Under the pieces are notes generated by a model. The model saw only the letters and a program-made list of their open reading frames with translations, made no database searches and was not told the origin of the DNA. Below, one piece after another: positions 7,014-14,956 of a stretch of 28,385 bases of DNA; within the stretch, counting starts at the first letter, position 1; each line of letters starts with the position of its first letter. The position numbers were made by a program, and so were the translations under genes. This stretch comes from a virus, in IMG/VR virus record IMGVR_UViG_3300007540_000076, positions 1 to 28,385 of that record. One strand, 5' to 3'.

Positions 7014-7421
7014 GCGTTTAACAGTAAAATAAACACCCTTTTTATTCCAGGCGAATTAAACTGTGCCGGTGGTGCAGCAGACCATTTCACTTGGAAAGTT
7101 GCTCATCCTATGGTAGTGCATAGGGTGGAGTTCGTAGCTTCATTACTCTTTGCAGCAGACTCAGCATCAGCTGTGGTTTCACTAGACCATACTGATGTAG
7201 TAGGTAGTGTTGCAAGAGCAGAAAAAGCTACAATAACTTTAGCAGAAGCGGTAGCAGTAGGTGCAACTACTGAGCCTTCTTCGTTCACACCGTTCTTTGT
7301 TCAGGATACAGATATCCTACACTTTGAACATAAAACACAAGCAACTGACTCAGGAACTGCGGCAGGTAAAGGATTCTTTATTCTTTATTACGAGTCAATT
7401 CCAGACAACGAGGTTGCTTAA
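7011..7421 (+). CDS. Probable head decoration/cement protein
   Basis: 136 residues directly after the capsid gene and with nearly the same ribosome binding site. The sequence is beta-rich and Ala/Val/Thr-rich, with segments such as HFTWKVAHPMVVHRVEFVAS and FILYYESIPDN that look like strands of a jelly-roll or barrel. Position, small size and predicted high expression fit a protein that coats the outside of the capsid. No family was recognised with certainty, and a head-fibre or spike-base protein is an alternative. Confidence 0.65.
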   Translation: MAFNSKINTLFIPGELNCAGGAADHFTWKVAHPMVVHRVEFVASLLFAADSASAVVSLDHTDVVGSVARAEKATITLAEAVAVGATTEPSSFTPFFVQDTDILHFEHKTQATDSGTAAGKGFFILYYESIPDNEVA

Positions 7422-7426
7422 ATAGC

Positions 7427-7900
7427 ATGTGGTATAGAGTGCATTTAAATAGAATTCACTTTAACCTTGCGGATAAGGAGGGCAAGTACGTAAGAGTCTT
7501 GTCCTCTGGACCCATATTTAATGTGGAAACATCATCAGACGTAGAAGTCGAACTGCTTTACATGTTGGCAGAAGAGAAGTCTGAATTGATGCAATTTGTT
7601 AAATCCTGGACAGAACAAGATAATTCTTGGTATCAGCTAGTATTTACCAAATTGTCAGACGCATCACGAGCTGGATTTACCGGCAAGACAAAAGTATTTA
7701 GTTATTGTGGTTATGCATTATTTCAACGTATTAAAGACCATATACAGTTTGAAACTAAATATATGAACATAGGAAACTTGAATGCGTCTAATCTACAATC
7801 ACGAGATGTAAAGGAAGAAGTAAGAAACAAATCAAACCATAAAATCCCAGGTGGCGAGAAAGTAGGAAAAGACTGGGTACAGAAACATGGAGGCAAATAG
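7427..7900 (+). CDS. Unknown protein in head-completion position (157 aa)
   Basis: It starts five bases after the preceding stop with no good Shine-Dalgarno (GAGG is about 13 bases away), so it may depend on translational coupling. The body is mixed: an N-terminal beta-like part (MWYRVHLNRIHF, SSGPIFNVETSSDVEVELL), a helical middle (SELMQFVKSWTEQDNSWYQL) and a basic disordered tail ending GGEKVGKDWVQKHGGK. Its place between the decoration and adaptor genes suggests a minor head protein or a head-completion protein. No family recognised. Confidence 0.6.
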   Translation: MWYRVHLNRIHFNLADKEGKYVRVLSSGPIFNVETSSDVEVELLYMLAEEKSELMQFVKSWTEQDNSWYQLVFTKLSDASRAGFTGKTKVFSYCGYALFQRIKDHIQFETKYMNIGNLNASNLQSRDVKEEVRNKSNHKIPGGEKVGKDWVQKHGGK

Positions 7901-8662
7901 ATGTCAAGAAGTGAACTAAATTATGATAGAAGTAATATCGTTACAAAAGTAAAAAGTATGTGTGGCAGAAATTTTACAGGTATTGACACAGTAATAAAAG
8001 ATTTGATAAATGTATCAGTAGAATTGTTTGGCAACATGGTATCTTCTGTTTACGATGAATTTGTATATACACATACAATATCTAGCGGTGAAGTAAGTTC
8101 TAAGACAGATGAGTATAACTTACCAAATAGAACTAAGATGATACTAGATGCTTACTACATAGACGTATCTGGAAGTGACGAAGTATATTATCCCATACAT
8201 CTAAGAAGCCCAATTGATTTTGATTCCGCTGTGTCACATGGTACTACATATGGACGACCAAGTTTTGACTACGGTTCAGATACATTAAAGTTTGGACCAG
8301 GTTATATGTCTAGTCGTTCTACTCGTGCTGATTATCAAGGAATACCTCAATCTGGTTATAGAGTTAATAATGCGTTTCATGTTTATCCAACACCGGGAAG
8401 TAGTGAACAAGATAATAAAATAAGACTTATGTTAGGAATGTATCCAGCTGATTTACAAGAAGATGGAGCTAAAAATAGTATAACAAAAAATTACCCTCAA
8501 GCATTGATAACATATACAGCAGCACTGTTTTGGTTGTTACATATGAATGACGCACAACGAGGACAGCAGACGTTAGGTTTGGCTACAATGTTATTACAAT
8601 CATTCGCAACACAAGATGAAGTAAACAAACTAGTAAACATAACAATTAAATTACCTAATTAG
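7901..8662 (+). CDS. Head-tail adaptor (gp4/gp11-like connector)
   Basis: 253 residues beginning immediately after the previous stop, with GGAGG at 7889-7893. The pattern resembles podovirus adaptors: an N-terminal helical part, strands around DEYNLPNRTKMILDAYYID (about 68-86), then AFHVYPTPGSSEQDNKIRLM, and a C-terminal helical bundle starting at the YPQALITYTAALFWLL segment (about 207-222). The xxYPTPxx strand followed by the helical bundle is the usual feature of the gp11 (T7) and gp4 (P22) type, which docks under the portal and receives the tail. Assignment is by fold-level pattern. Confidence 0.7.
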   Translation: MSRSELNYDRSNIVTKVKSMCGRNFTGIDTVIKDLINVSVELFGNMVSSVYDEFVYTHTISSGEVSSKTDEYNLPNRTKMILDAYYIDVSGSDEVYYPIHLRSPIDFDSAVSHGTTYGRPSFDYGSDTLKFGPGYMSSRSTRADYQGIPQSGYRVNNAFHVYPTPGSSEQDNKIRLMLGMYPADLQEDGAKNSITKNYPQALITYTAALFWLLHMNDAQRGQQTLGLATMLLQSFATQDEVNKLVNITIKLPN

Positions 8663-8670
8663 GAGGAACA

Positions 8671-9072
8671 ATGGCAAACGCAATATATCCAAAAGCAAAA
8701 GAATCACTATTAAAAGGTGAGCTTGATTTGGAAGATAACACTATCAAAGTAGTATTAGTAGATACTGGTACATATACATATAATGCAGCACATGATTTCT
8801 ATAATGACTTATCTGGCGTACTTGGTTCAGGGGTAGCATTATCTAGTAAGACTGTAGCACTAGGTGTATTTGATGCAGCAGATGTAACATTTACTACACC
8901 GGCATCAGGTACAAGTATTGAAGCATTAGTTATTTATAAAGACACAGGTAACGTAGCAACAAGTAACCTTATAGCTTACATAGACGCAGGAACAGGATTA
9001 CCGTTTACTACTAATGGAGCAGATATAGATATTGTTTGGGACTCAGGTTCTAACAAAATCTTCGCAATATAA
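8671..9072 (+). CDS. Conserved phage structural protein, small beta-rich (133 aa)
   Basis: Preceded by TTAGGAGG. It matches a widely spread phage family that begins with MANxIYPKxKExLLKGE and contains TIKVVLVDTGTYTYNAAHDF, a central VFDAADVTF strand, EALVIYKDTG, and a C-terminal IDIVWDSGSNKIFAI. All of these blocks are present in order and at normal length, so the gene looks intact. The family is found in head-tail and fibre regions and is thought to be a virion component, but its exact role is not established to my knowledge. Its stop overlaps the next start (TAATG). Confidence 0.75.
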   Translation: MANAIYPKAKESLLKGELDLEDNTIKVVLVDTGTYTYNAAHDFYNDLSGVLGSGVALSSKTVALGVFDAADVTFTTPASGTSIEALVIYKDTGNVATSNLIAYIDAGTGLPFTTNGADIDIVWDSGSNKIFAI

Positions 9073-9362
9073 TGGGCGGAAAAAAGACACCTGCATGGAC
9101 ACGTAAAGAAGGTCAAAGTCCTACTGGCGGATTAAACGCTAAAGGTAGAGCTTCAGCTAAAGGCAATCTTAAAGCACCACTCGGTAAAGGCACAAGTGGT
9201 AGAAGAGTCAGCTTTGCAGCTAGATTTGCAGGAATGAAAGGACCTATGAAAGATAGTAAAGGAAGACCTACACGTAAGGCATTGGCTCTTAAAAAGTGGG
9301 GATTTGGCAGTGTCGCAGCTGCACGTAACTTTGCAAATAAACATAAAAAAGGAAGTGCATAA
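9072..9362 (+). CDS. DUF6321-like basic protein (96 aa)
   Basis: The signature elements of this domain are present in order: KKTPAWTRKEGQSPTGGLNAKGR at the N-terminus (residues 4-26), LKAPLGKGTSGRRVSFAARF, and GMKGPMKDSKGRPTRKALAL before KKWGF. Here the two cysteines often seen in the middle motif (SFCARM-like) are replaced, giving SFAARF. The protein is very basic and glycine-rich, probably nucleic-acid-binding and possibly packaged. It is coupled to its neighbours by TAATG overlaps on both sides. The family's function is unknown. Confidence 0.75.
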   Translation: MGGKKTPAWTRKEGQSPTGGLNAKGRASAKGNLKAPLGKGTSGRRVSFAARFAGMKGPMKDSKGRPTRKALALKKWGFGSVAAARNFANKHKKGSA

Positions 9363-9514
9363 TGGCAAAACCAGGATTATACGCAAACATACATAAAAAA
9401 CGTAAAAGAATAAAAGCAGGTAGTGGAGAGAAAATGCGAAAACCTGGAAGTAAGGGAGCCCCGACAGCCGCTAATTTTAGGCGTTCAGCTAAGACAGCTA
9501 AGAAAAGGAGATAA
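9362..9514 (+). CDS. Small basic protein, MAKPGLYANIHKK family (50 aa)
   Basis: It begins in a TAATG overlap with the DUF6321-like gene. The sequence MAKPGLYANIHKKRKRIKAG, then SGEKMRKPGSKGAPTAANF, is one I associate with short phage proteins that usually sit next to DUF6321-type proteins. About one third of the residues are Lys or Arg. It ends in KKRR two bases before the fibre gene start, and its own last codons (AAGGAG, 9505-9510) serve as the fibre gene's Shine-Dalgarno. Function unknown; nucleic-acid binding is inferred. Confidence 0.75.
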   Translation: MAKPGLYANIHKKRKRIKAGSGEKMRKPGSKGAPTAANFRRSAKTAKKRR

Positions 9515-9516
9515 CA

Positions 9517-11091
9517 ATGGCAATAGCAGGTAATAAAATAACAAGAGCTAAGATTGATGCGGATGCAATTGACGGTACAAAAGTAGCTGATGATTCACTA
9601 GATAGCGAACACTATGCTGCAACTAGTATTGATAATGAACACCTTGCAGATAATGCTGTAGGTACAGATGAAATTGCAGACGATGCTGTTACATATGCTA
9701 AGATACAAAACGTATCTGCTACAGATAGAATACTAGGGAGAGACTCAGCAAGTGCAGGAGTAATTGAAGAGATTACACCAGCTAATCTACGTACAATGAT
9801 TAACGTAGAAGATGGTGCTACTGCTGACCAGAGCAACGCAGAGATAGTTGCTGCTGTTGAAGCTGGTTCAGATTCAAATACTTTTACTGATGCTGACCAT
9901 AGTAAACTAAATGGTATAGCAGCTAGTGCTAACGCATATGTACATCCTAACCATAGTGGTGAGGTTACATCCACAGCAGACGGAGCTACAGTAATAGCAG
10001 ATAATATAGTAGATGAAGCAAACTTAAAAGTATCTAATGCTCCTTCTAATGGATATATGTTAACAGCACAAAGTGGTGATACAGGTGGTTTAACCTGGGC
10101 AGCTGCAGGTGGTGGTACAAATACTGCAAGTTATAATGGAATAATAAATGGAGATTTTACATGTTGGCAAAGAGGGACAGCATTTAGAGCTGGAAATAAT
10201 GATGATGATACTTGCACGGCATCTAGGTGGGTACTTCTGTCAGATGGAAATGATATCGTTGATGTTGTTCGTTCAGCTGGTGATGTAGATAGTTCATTCT
10301 ATTCTATTGGATTAGATGTAGAAACAGTGGATAAGAAATTTGGTATAGTACAAATAATAGAAAATATAAATACTGGAGCTCTTGGAGGTAAAGGAACTAC
10401 TCCTGTAAGTCTTTCATTTAAGGCAAAGGTTGCTGGTGGTGGAAAACTGGATAACGTCAAAGCTGCAGTAATAGCATGGAGTGGCACAGCGGATAGTGTA
10501 ACAAGTGATGTAGTAAGTGCTTGGAACGCAGAAGGCACTGCTCCAACATTAGCCACTAACTGGACTTACGAAAATACAGCAGCAAATTTAAGTGTAACAA
10601 CTTCATTTGCAGATTACAAAATAGAAAATATATCAGTAGATACTTCTAGCACAAATAATGTTGCAGTCTTTATTTGGTCAGATGTAACAGACACAGACGC
10701 AGGTGATTTCTTATACATTACAGATGTACAGTTAGAACCTGGTGCAACAGCAAATGATTTCAAACGGGAAACTCATGATGCAACACTATCAAAATGTCAA
10801 AGATATTACCATAAAGGGCAGTATGCTTTTATGACATCAAGTGCTACAACATGTGTATTTAATATTAACTTTCCAACTACTATGAGAACAAGTCCAACTA
10901 TATCACATGAGTATGCCGAGGGTGGAACAGCTAATGATTTATATAATATAGCTAGTGCTGCTACACCAACTTTTGTTCCTAATGGGAGTTTTGGAGATGT
11001 CAATGGATATAGGTTTGCGTATGATTTTGATGCAGGTCTTACAGCAGATGATGCATACCAAGCTTACTTTTACTTTGAGGCGGAGTTATAA
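9517..11091 (+). CDS. Tail fibre with repeats and jelly-roll tip
   Basis: 524 residues. Residues 1-65 carry short repeats of the type (DxxHLADNAVGTDEIADDAVTxAKI), typical of trimeric fibre shafts. Residues 97-165 match a common fibre module (VEDGATADQS, AEIVAAVEAGSDSNTFTDAD, then SKLNGIAASANAYVHPNHSG). From about 205 a carbohydrate-binding-type jelly roll begins (NGIINGDFTCWQRGTAF, later ITDVQLEPGATANDFKRETH and LSKCQRYYHKG near 410-437), and the last 90 residues are a separate beta domain that probably forms the receptor-binding tip. It likely mediates host recognition. Host range would be set by the C-terminal domains. Confidence 0.85.
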   Translation: MAIAGNKITRAKIDADAIDGTKVADDSLDSEHYAATSIDNEHLADNAVGTDEIADDAVTYAKIQNVSATDRILGRDSASAGVIEEITPANLRTMINVEDGATADQSNAEIVAAVEAGSDSNTFTDADHSKLNGIAASANAYVHPNHSGEVTSTADGATVIADNIVDEANLKVSNAPSNGYMLTAQSGDTGGLTWAAAGGGTNTASYNGIINGDFTCWQRGTAFRAGNNDDDTCTASRWVLLSDGNDIVDVVRSAGDVDSSFYSIGLDVETVDKKFGIVQIIENINTGALGGKGTTPVSLSFKAKVAGGGKLDNVKAAVIAWSGTADSVTSDVVSAWNAEGTAPTLATNWTYENTAANLSVTTSFADYKIENISVDTSSTNNVAVFIWSDVTDTDAGDFLYITDVQLEPGATANDFKRETHDATLSKCQRYYHKGQYAFMTSSATTCVFNINFPTTMRTSPTISHEYAEGGTANDLYNIASAATPTFVPNGSFGDVNGYRFAYDFDAGLTADDAYQAYFYFEAEL

Positions 11092-11250
11092 ATGATTGAA
11101 ACAGTAGTAAACATGAGAGATGCAAATAACACTTTAACAGGTTATTTAATGAATGGTAATAAGTATGTACCACTAGACCCAACAAACAGAGATTACCGCA
11201 GAATACAAGAATGGGTAGCAGCAGGTAATACAATAACGGAGGCAGACTAA
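11092..11250 (+). CDS. Small fibre-associated protein (52 aa)
   Basis: ATG directly follows the fibre stop codon, with GAGGCGGAG upstream, and the stop overlaps the next ATG. The protein contains GYLMNGNKYVPLDPTNRDYR followed by RIQEWVAAGNTITEAD. A Pro-x-Asp-x-x-N-R-D-Y segment then a helix with EW(I/V)AAGN is a pattern seen in short proteins encoded after phage fibre genes, sometimes annotated as fibre-assembly or XkdX-like. It probably attaches to or helps assemble the fibre. The role is inferred from location. Confidence 0.75.
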   Translation: MIETVVNMRDANNTLTGYLMNGNKYVPLDPTNRDYRRIQEWVAAGNTITEAD

Positions 11251-11576
11251 TGGCAGTAAGTTCAATACAAAATGGAAGTATTACTACTGATGGTAGTGAG
11301 CAAACAATAGGCTCAGCTGTTACAGATGATGCAGCATATACAGGTTATTTAGATATGACTAACAATGCTGGTGGTGACACTATAGTAATTAAAATTAAAG
11401 TTAGGATTGCCAGTACTGATGACAGAGTTATGATTAAAGATACATTTACGGGCTCACAGGATGAACCGTTGTATCATTTTCCACCAATAACAAGTACAGA
11501 AAATTTTACTTGGACAATAGAAAAAACAGGTGGAACAAACAGAGCGTATACATATCGACTATACAAGGTGGAGTAG
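11250..11576 (+). CDS. Beta-rich virion protein of unknown role (108 aa)
   Basis: GGAGG lies just before the TAATG overlap start. The sequence has the alternation of a beta sandwich: an N-terminal SSIQNGSITTDGSEQTIG, a strand-rich middle (GDTIVIKIKVRIASTDDR, about 43-60) and a C-terminal NRAYTYRLYKVE strand. No cysteine, no signal peptide, no membrane segment. Lying between the fibre-associated gene and the repeat protein, it is probably part of the tail or fibre apparatus. Family not recognised. Confidence 0.65.
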   Translation: MAVSSIQNGSITTDGSEQTIGSAVTDDAAYTGYLDMTNNAGGDTIVIKIKVRIASTDDRVMIKDTFTGSQDEPLYHFPPITSTENFTWTIEKTGGTNRAYTYRLYKVE

Positions 11577-12002
11577 ATGGCACTAGGAAGTTTTGCTGGT
11601 AGCTTTTCATTTTCAGCTGCTGGTCACATACATACATTTTTACCTGACAAGATAACAGTCGGAGCTCTTACAGGTATATCAGATGCAATAACCTTGGGTA
11701 CACCAATAGGTAAACTCCAGGCTAGTAACACAGGGTTATCAGACTCGTTTGTATTTGGTACACAGATATCTAAGTTACAAGTTAGTGGTACAGGATTGTC
11801 AGACCCCACAGTATTTGGTACAGAGAAATGTACATTACAAGCAAACTGTACAGGACTAGCAGATGCTGTAACAATAGGTACTTCATTTGTAGTGTTCAAA
11901 GATTGGTCTGTAGTAGTAGCACCTACAAGCACAGACATGGCAGTAGTAACAGCAGCATCTAGTAGTGATTTTGCAGAGGTAAGTGGTGAGGGAGGTTTAT
12001 GA
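11577..12002 (+). CDS. Repeat protein with four 20-residue units (141 aa)
   Basis: Residues 32-111 consist of four tandem 20-residue units with consensus TG(L/I)SDxxxFGTxxxKLQxSG; the first three are well conserved and the fourth keeps only TGLAD and GT. Such short periodic units suggest a beta-solenoid or a stacked fibre shaft. The N-terminal 31 residues are aromatic and small (FAGSFSFSAAGHIHTF) and the end is an Ala/Ser/Val strand-rich tail. The gene abuts the previous stop and overlaps the next start by four bases (ATGA). A fibre or tail-shaft role is inferred. Confidence 0.7.
   Translation: MALGSFAGSFSFSAAGHIHTFLPDKITVGALTGISDAITLGTPIGKLQASNTGLSDSFVFGTQISKLQVSGTGLSDPTVFGTEKCTLQANCTGLADAVTIGTSFVVFKDWSVVVAPTSTDMAVVTAASSSDFAEVSGEGGL
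11670..11909 (+). repeat. Four 60-bp tandem repeats within a gene
   Basis: Four 60-bp units code for the 20-residue repeats above. Units two and three share phrases such as TATTTGGTACA, while synonymous sites have drifted, so the array is not freshly duplicated. Copy number could vary between relatives through recombination. Confidence 0.75.
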
Positions 12003-13438
12003 AGAGATTTATAAAAGATTTATCGGGTGGCTTAAATTTATCTGTACCATCACATTTAATAGGTGAGAACCAGTTATCTGTTGCAACAGATTGTGTATAT
12101 AGAAACGGTAAATGGAATAAACGAGATGGGTATGCTCAACTAGCAGCAACAACAGAAACCTCAAGTGTTATCGAAGTAGCAGACCAACTTAGGCATGATG
12201 GCGGTGCAAGACAATTAGTAGCTACTTTAGCCAGAATATATAGTTGGGATGGGAGTTCTTACTCAAGTCTTATTACAGAAGGAGTAACTCGTAGCTCCAA
12301 AGATAAAGTATTCTTTGCAGAAATAAATAATTCAATATTTAGAGTAGACGGAAAAAATGCTCCAGCAGTATCTACTACAGGTAATTTTAGTGCCGTATCG
12401 TGGGATACAAGTAGTAGCGGTAGAAATCTTACATTAGCTAAAACACTTATAGCATTTAATTCTAGAATATTATTTTTTAATGTAACTGACGGTACTGACG
12501 GTGCCGTACCTTATCGGGTACTGTACACGGATGCACTTGATTATGACAGGATATCTAATACAAACTTTGTAGACTTAGATTATTCAATGGCTCCTATTAT
12601 ATCAGCTAGAAGATTAGGTCATAATATGATAGCGGTATACAAATCAGATAGTGTAGTAACATTACAAGACCAAGGTAGCCCTTTATTTTTTGTACCTAAA
12701 GCTAGACAACAAATTGGCATCATAGGACCTAAAGCAGTAACAGATGTACCTAACTCACATTTATTTGTAAGTAATGATGGTATATATTTATTTAATGGCT
12801 CAGCAGTAGAACCTGTTGGAGATAACACTGTTGTAAACGATATGTTTGCAAACTTAAATTTTACATACAAAGATAACGTGTATTGTTGGACAGACCTTAA
12901 AAATAGAGAAGTTAATATACATTACCCAACGGGTAGTAGTGAAATACCAAACGCAGCATTAGTGTGGAATTATCAATATAATGTTTGGAGTAAATCTACT
13001 CAATCTGCTTTCTCGGGTTTTTACAAATATCGTACGGTTACAGTACCCGAGGTTTATTATGGTGCAGCAAGTGGGAGAGTACATCAACGAGATGCATCAG
13101 GAACAGACATTAGTTCAGCGATTGCTAGTACATTAGCAACTAGAGCATACCATGGTAACTATGATTTACCTCAACCAGAAGGTATGCAACCTACAGACTA
13201 TATACAGATAACTAGAGTACAAACTGACGCAACACCCTCAAGTACTACTATCTCAGTAGGTGTAGCCGATTTAGGAAGTGATAGTCCTACTTACACAGGA
13301 GAAACTATTACAGACACAGATGGTAAAGCACCCAAAGCAGATTTTAATGAGTTCGGTAGATACATAACAATTAAAGCTGCAAATTTTACAAGCGTATCAG
13401 AGTTTGTTTGTGATGTGGAATCAGGAGGAGATAGTTAG
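11999..13438 (+). CDS. Tail hub/nozzle protein, beta-propeller-like (gp10/gp12-like)
   Basis: 479 residues. The N-terminus (DLSGGLNLSVPSHLIGENQL then ATDCVYRNGKWNKRDGYAQL, residues 8-47) is the hallmark of P22 gp10-type stabilisation proteins and the related T7 gp12-like nozzle proteins, which begin with a short (S)GGLN segment and a KR(D/P)G(Y/F) turn. Blocks ALDYDRISNTNFVDLDYS and LGHNMIAVYKSDSVV (about 178-225), then SNDGIYLFNGS, fit successive propeller blades. It probably closes the tail channel and anchors fibres. The start is in an ATGA overlap with GGAGG (11990-11994) just upstream. Two degenerate palindromes lie inside it. Confidence 0.8.
   Translation: MKRFIKDLSGGLNLSVPSHLIGENQLSVATDCVYRNGKWNKRDGYAQLAATTETSSVIEVADQLRHDGGARQLVATLARIYSWDGSSYSSLITEGVTRSSKDKVFFAEINNSIFRVDGKNAPAVSTTGNFSAVSWDTSSSGRNLTLAKTLIAFNSRILFFNVTDGTDGAVPYRVLYTDALDYDRISNTNFVDLDYSMAPIISARRLGHNMIAVYKSDSVVTLQDQGSPLFFVPKARQQIGIIGPKAVTDVPNSHLFVSNDGIYLFNGSAVEPVGDNTVVNDMFANLNFTYKDNVYCWTDLKNREVNIHYPTGSSEIPNAALVWNYQYNVWSKSTQSAFSGFYKYRTVTVPEVYYGAASGRVHQRDASGTDISSAIASTLATRAYHGNYDLPQPEGMQPTDYIQITRVQTDATPSSTTISVGVADLGSDSPTYTGETITDTDGKAPKADFNEFGRYITIKAANFTSVSEFVCDVESGGDS
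12515..12529. repeat. Imperfect copy of the CGGGTAC palindrome
   Basis: CGGGTAC-T-GTACACG pairs at six of seven positions. Its codon register (CGG GTA CTG) differs from the main register, so its peptide is unrelated to that of the other copies. Confidence 0.5.
13035..13049. repeat. Imperfect copy of the CGGGTAC palindrome
   Basis: CGGTTAC-A-GTACCCG pairs at six of seven positions and is nearly the reverse complement of the copy at 1608-1622. It encodes T348-V349-P350-E351 in the main register. Confidence 0.5.
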
Positions 13439-14784
13439 TGGCTTACAGTAAGTTTGACGATGTAGCTTTGCCAAGTCCTCCGGTGTTTAAAGCTGGAGAA
13501 TACTTAGAGTATGTAGATACTAAATTACCTACATTCCTAAAATCACAGCATTCTGCATTACTAGATTTTATATTAGCAGTACAATCAGAATTCTTAGTAG
13601 GCAATGAACAGATATTTGATTTATCAGCAGAAAAGATTTCATCTAATACTCAATTTACAAACAAAGTATTTGTAGGGGCAGAAAGTAAAATAGCTCTCGA
13701 TGGTCCAAGTAATACAATAGAAATAAAAGATTCACAAGACCCTGTGCAAACTAGGGTTAAAATTGGTAAGTTAGGTAGTGGTACTAATAACTATGGTATA
13801 CAAGTTATGGATGCAAGTGGTACAGTAAAGTTTCAAACAGGTAGTAGTGTGTTTATAGATGGCGGTATTATATCTGCGGACTCAGTAACAGCCACTCAAA
13901 TTGCAGCAGGAACTATAACAGCAACTGAACTAGCAGCAAACTCGGTAACAGCAGATGAGATATCAGCAACAACTTTGTCAGCTATTACAGCTAACCTAGG
14001 TAGTATTACGGCAGGAAGTATTGACGGAGCTACTATCACAGGAACTACAATGACAGGTAATATATTCAGAACTGCAGCTAGTGGGGCAAGGATACAGTTT
14101 ACAACAACAGGTATTGATTGTTTCAAAGCAGACGGAACACAAACAATTGATATAGATAATGATGGTACATTTAGATTTGGACCTTCTGGCGGAAATAATA
14201 TTTATTGGAACAATAGTGCGTTAGCAATCACGGGTAGTTTAATAACTACAGGTAACATAGTCGAAGGGGCTGCAACATTAAAAGTTGTCGCTACTCCAAA
14301 TTTATCCTCTGTTATAGACAGTGGATACACTTTAATAGGTACAGACCATCCAAGTGCTACGGACTACAAGAAAGGTGGAACTGTAACTGCCGCTGCTCAA
14401 ACTGTAGCCGAGTTAACAATAAGCACTCTAGGTAGAGATGTATTAATTTTATTTAATCCTACATGTACAGGAGCAGATGTTCCAGAGTATAATGGTGTGG
14501 CTATTTTTGGTACAATGGCTTGTCAATTGCAAATTAAAAAAGGTAGCACAGTTATGGCTACTGGAAATATTTATTCAAATGATGGCACTAATTTTGTAGG
14601 TGGTTCTATTACAGCTTTGGACACTAGTCCAAACGGTAGTTTAGCCAGTCCTGCAAACACAACCTACACTTGTACGTTGTCTATAATAGAATTTACTACT
14701 CCCGAAGTTGCAGGTGGAGTAGGGCACAATAAAAAATCTGTAGTAATAGGCGGTAACGCTGTTGCAGTAGAGATGAGGGTATAA
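13438..14784 (+). CDS. Second tail fibre/tip protein
   Basis: GTG start in a TAGTG overlap, with AGGAGG (13425-13430) upstream. 448 residues: an N-terminal helical attachment region (1-60), then a strand-rich segment, then alanine/threonine-rich units ending in TADEISATTLSAITANLGSI and TAGSIDGATITGTTMTG (about 145-208). The wording ISA(T)xLSAIxANLGxIxAGxI is typical of the C-terminal parts of tail-tip and receptor-binding proteins. The last 160 residues form a distinct beta domain with three of the four cysteines (PTCTG, MACQL, YTCTL). A host-recognition or tail-tip role is likely; whether it is spike or fibre cannot be said. Confidence 0.78.
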   Translation: MAYSKFDDVALPSPPVFKAGEYLEYVDTKLPTFLKSQHSALLDFILAVQSEFLVGNEQIFDLSAEKISSNTQFTNKVFVGAESKIALDGPSNTIEIKDSQDPVQTRVKIGKLGSGTNNYGIQVMDASGTVKFQTGSSVFIDGGIISADSVTATQIAAGTITATELAANSVTADEISATTLSAITANLGSITAGSIDGATITGTTMTGNIFRTAASGARIQFTTTGIDCFKADGTQTIDIDNDGTFRFGPSGGNNIYWNNSALAITGSLITTGNIVEGAATLKVVATPNLSSVIDSGYTLIGTDHPSATDYKKGGTVTAAAQTVAELTISTLGRDVLILFNPTCTGADVPEYNGVAIFGTMACQLQIKKGSTVMATGNIYSNDGTNFVGGSITALDTSPNGSLASPANTTYTCTLSIIEFTTPEVAGGVGHNKKSVVIGGNAVAVEMRV

Positions 14785-14785
14785 C

Positions 14786-14956
14786 ATGAAATGTGAATGT
14801 AATAAAAAAGAAGAAAGATTAAAAGAATTAGAAGAACTTGAAAAACAGTTTGAGAATGCGAAAGCTACTGTTGCTTATTTGCAAGGTTCAATAGTAACCT
14901 ATAACAAATTGTTAGAGTGCGATTGCGGAGATGAGTGTGCATGTCAGAACAAGTAG
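14786..14956 (+). CDS. Cys-cluster micro-protein with helical core (56 aa)
   Basis: It begins one base after the fibre gene's stop codon and overlaps the next gene. Six cysteines lie in two tight groups: C3 and C5 near the start, and C45, C47, C51 and C53 near the end (CDCGDECAC). Between them is a helix of about 30 residues rich in Glu, Leu and Lys (KEERLKELEELEKQFENAK), suited to a coiled coil that would bring the two groups together in a hairpin or antiparallel dimer. The spacing suggests a metal site (zinc or iron-sulfur) or disulfides. No family recognised. Confidence 0.65.
   Translation: MKCECNKKEERLKELEELEKQFENAKATVAYLQGSIVTYNKLLECDCGDECACQNK

Noticed and set aside
12486-12510. Repeat CTGACGGT with GGTAC/GTACC inverted repeat near a palindrome copy
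   Set aside because: The direct repeat merely encodes TDG-TDG in the tail hub, and the inverted arms are only five bases with a ten-base loop.
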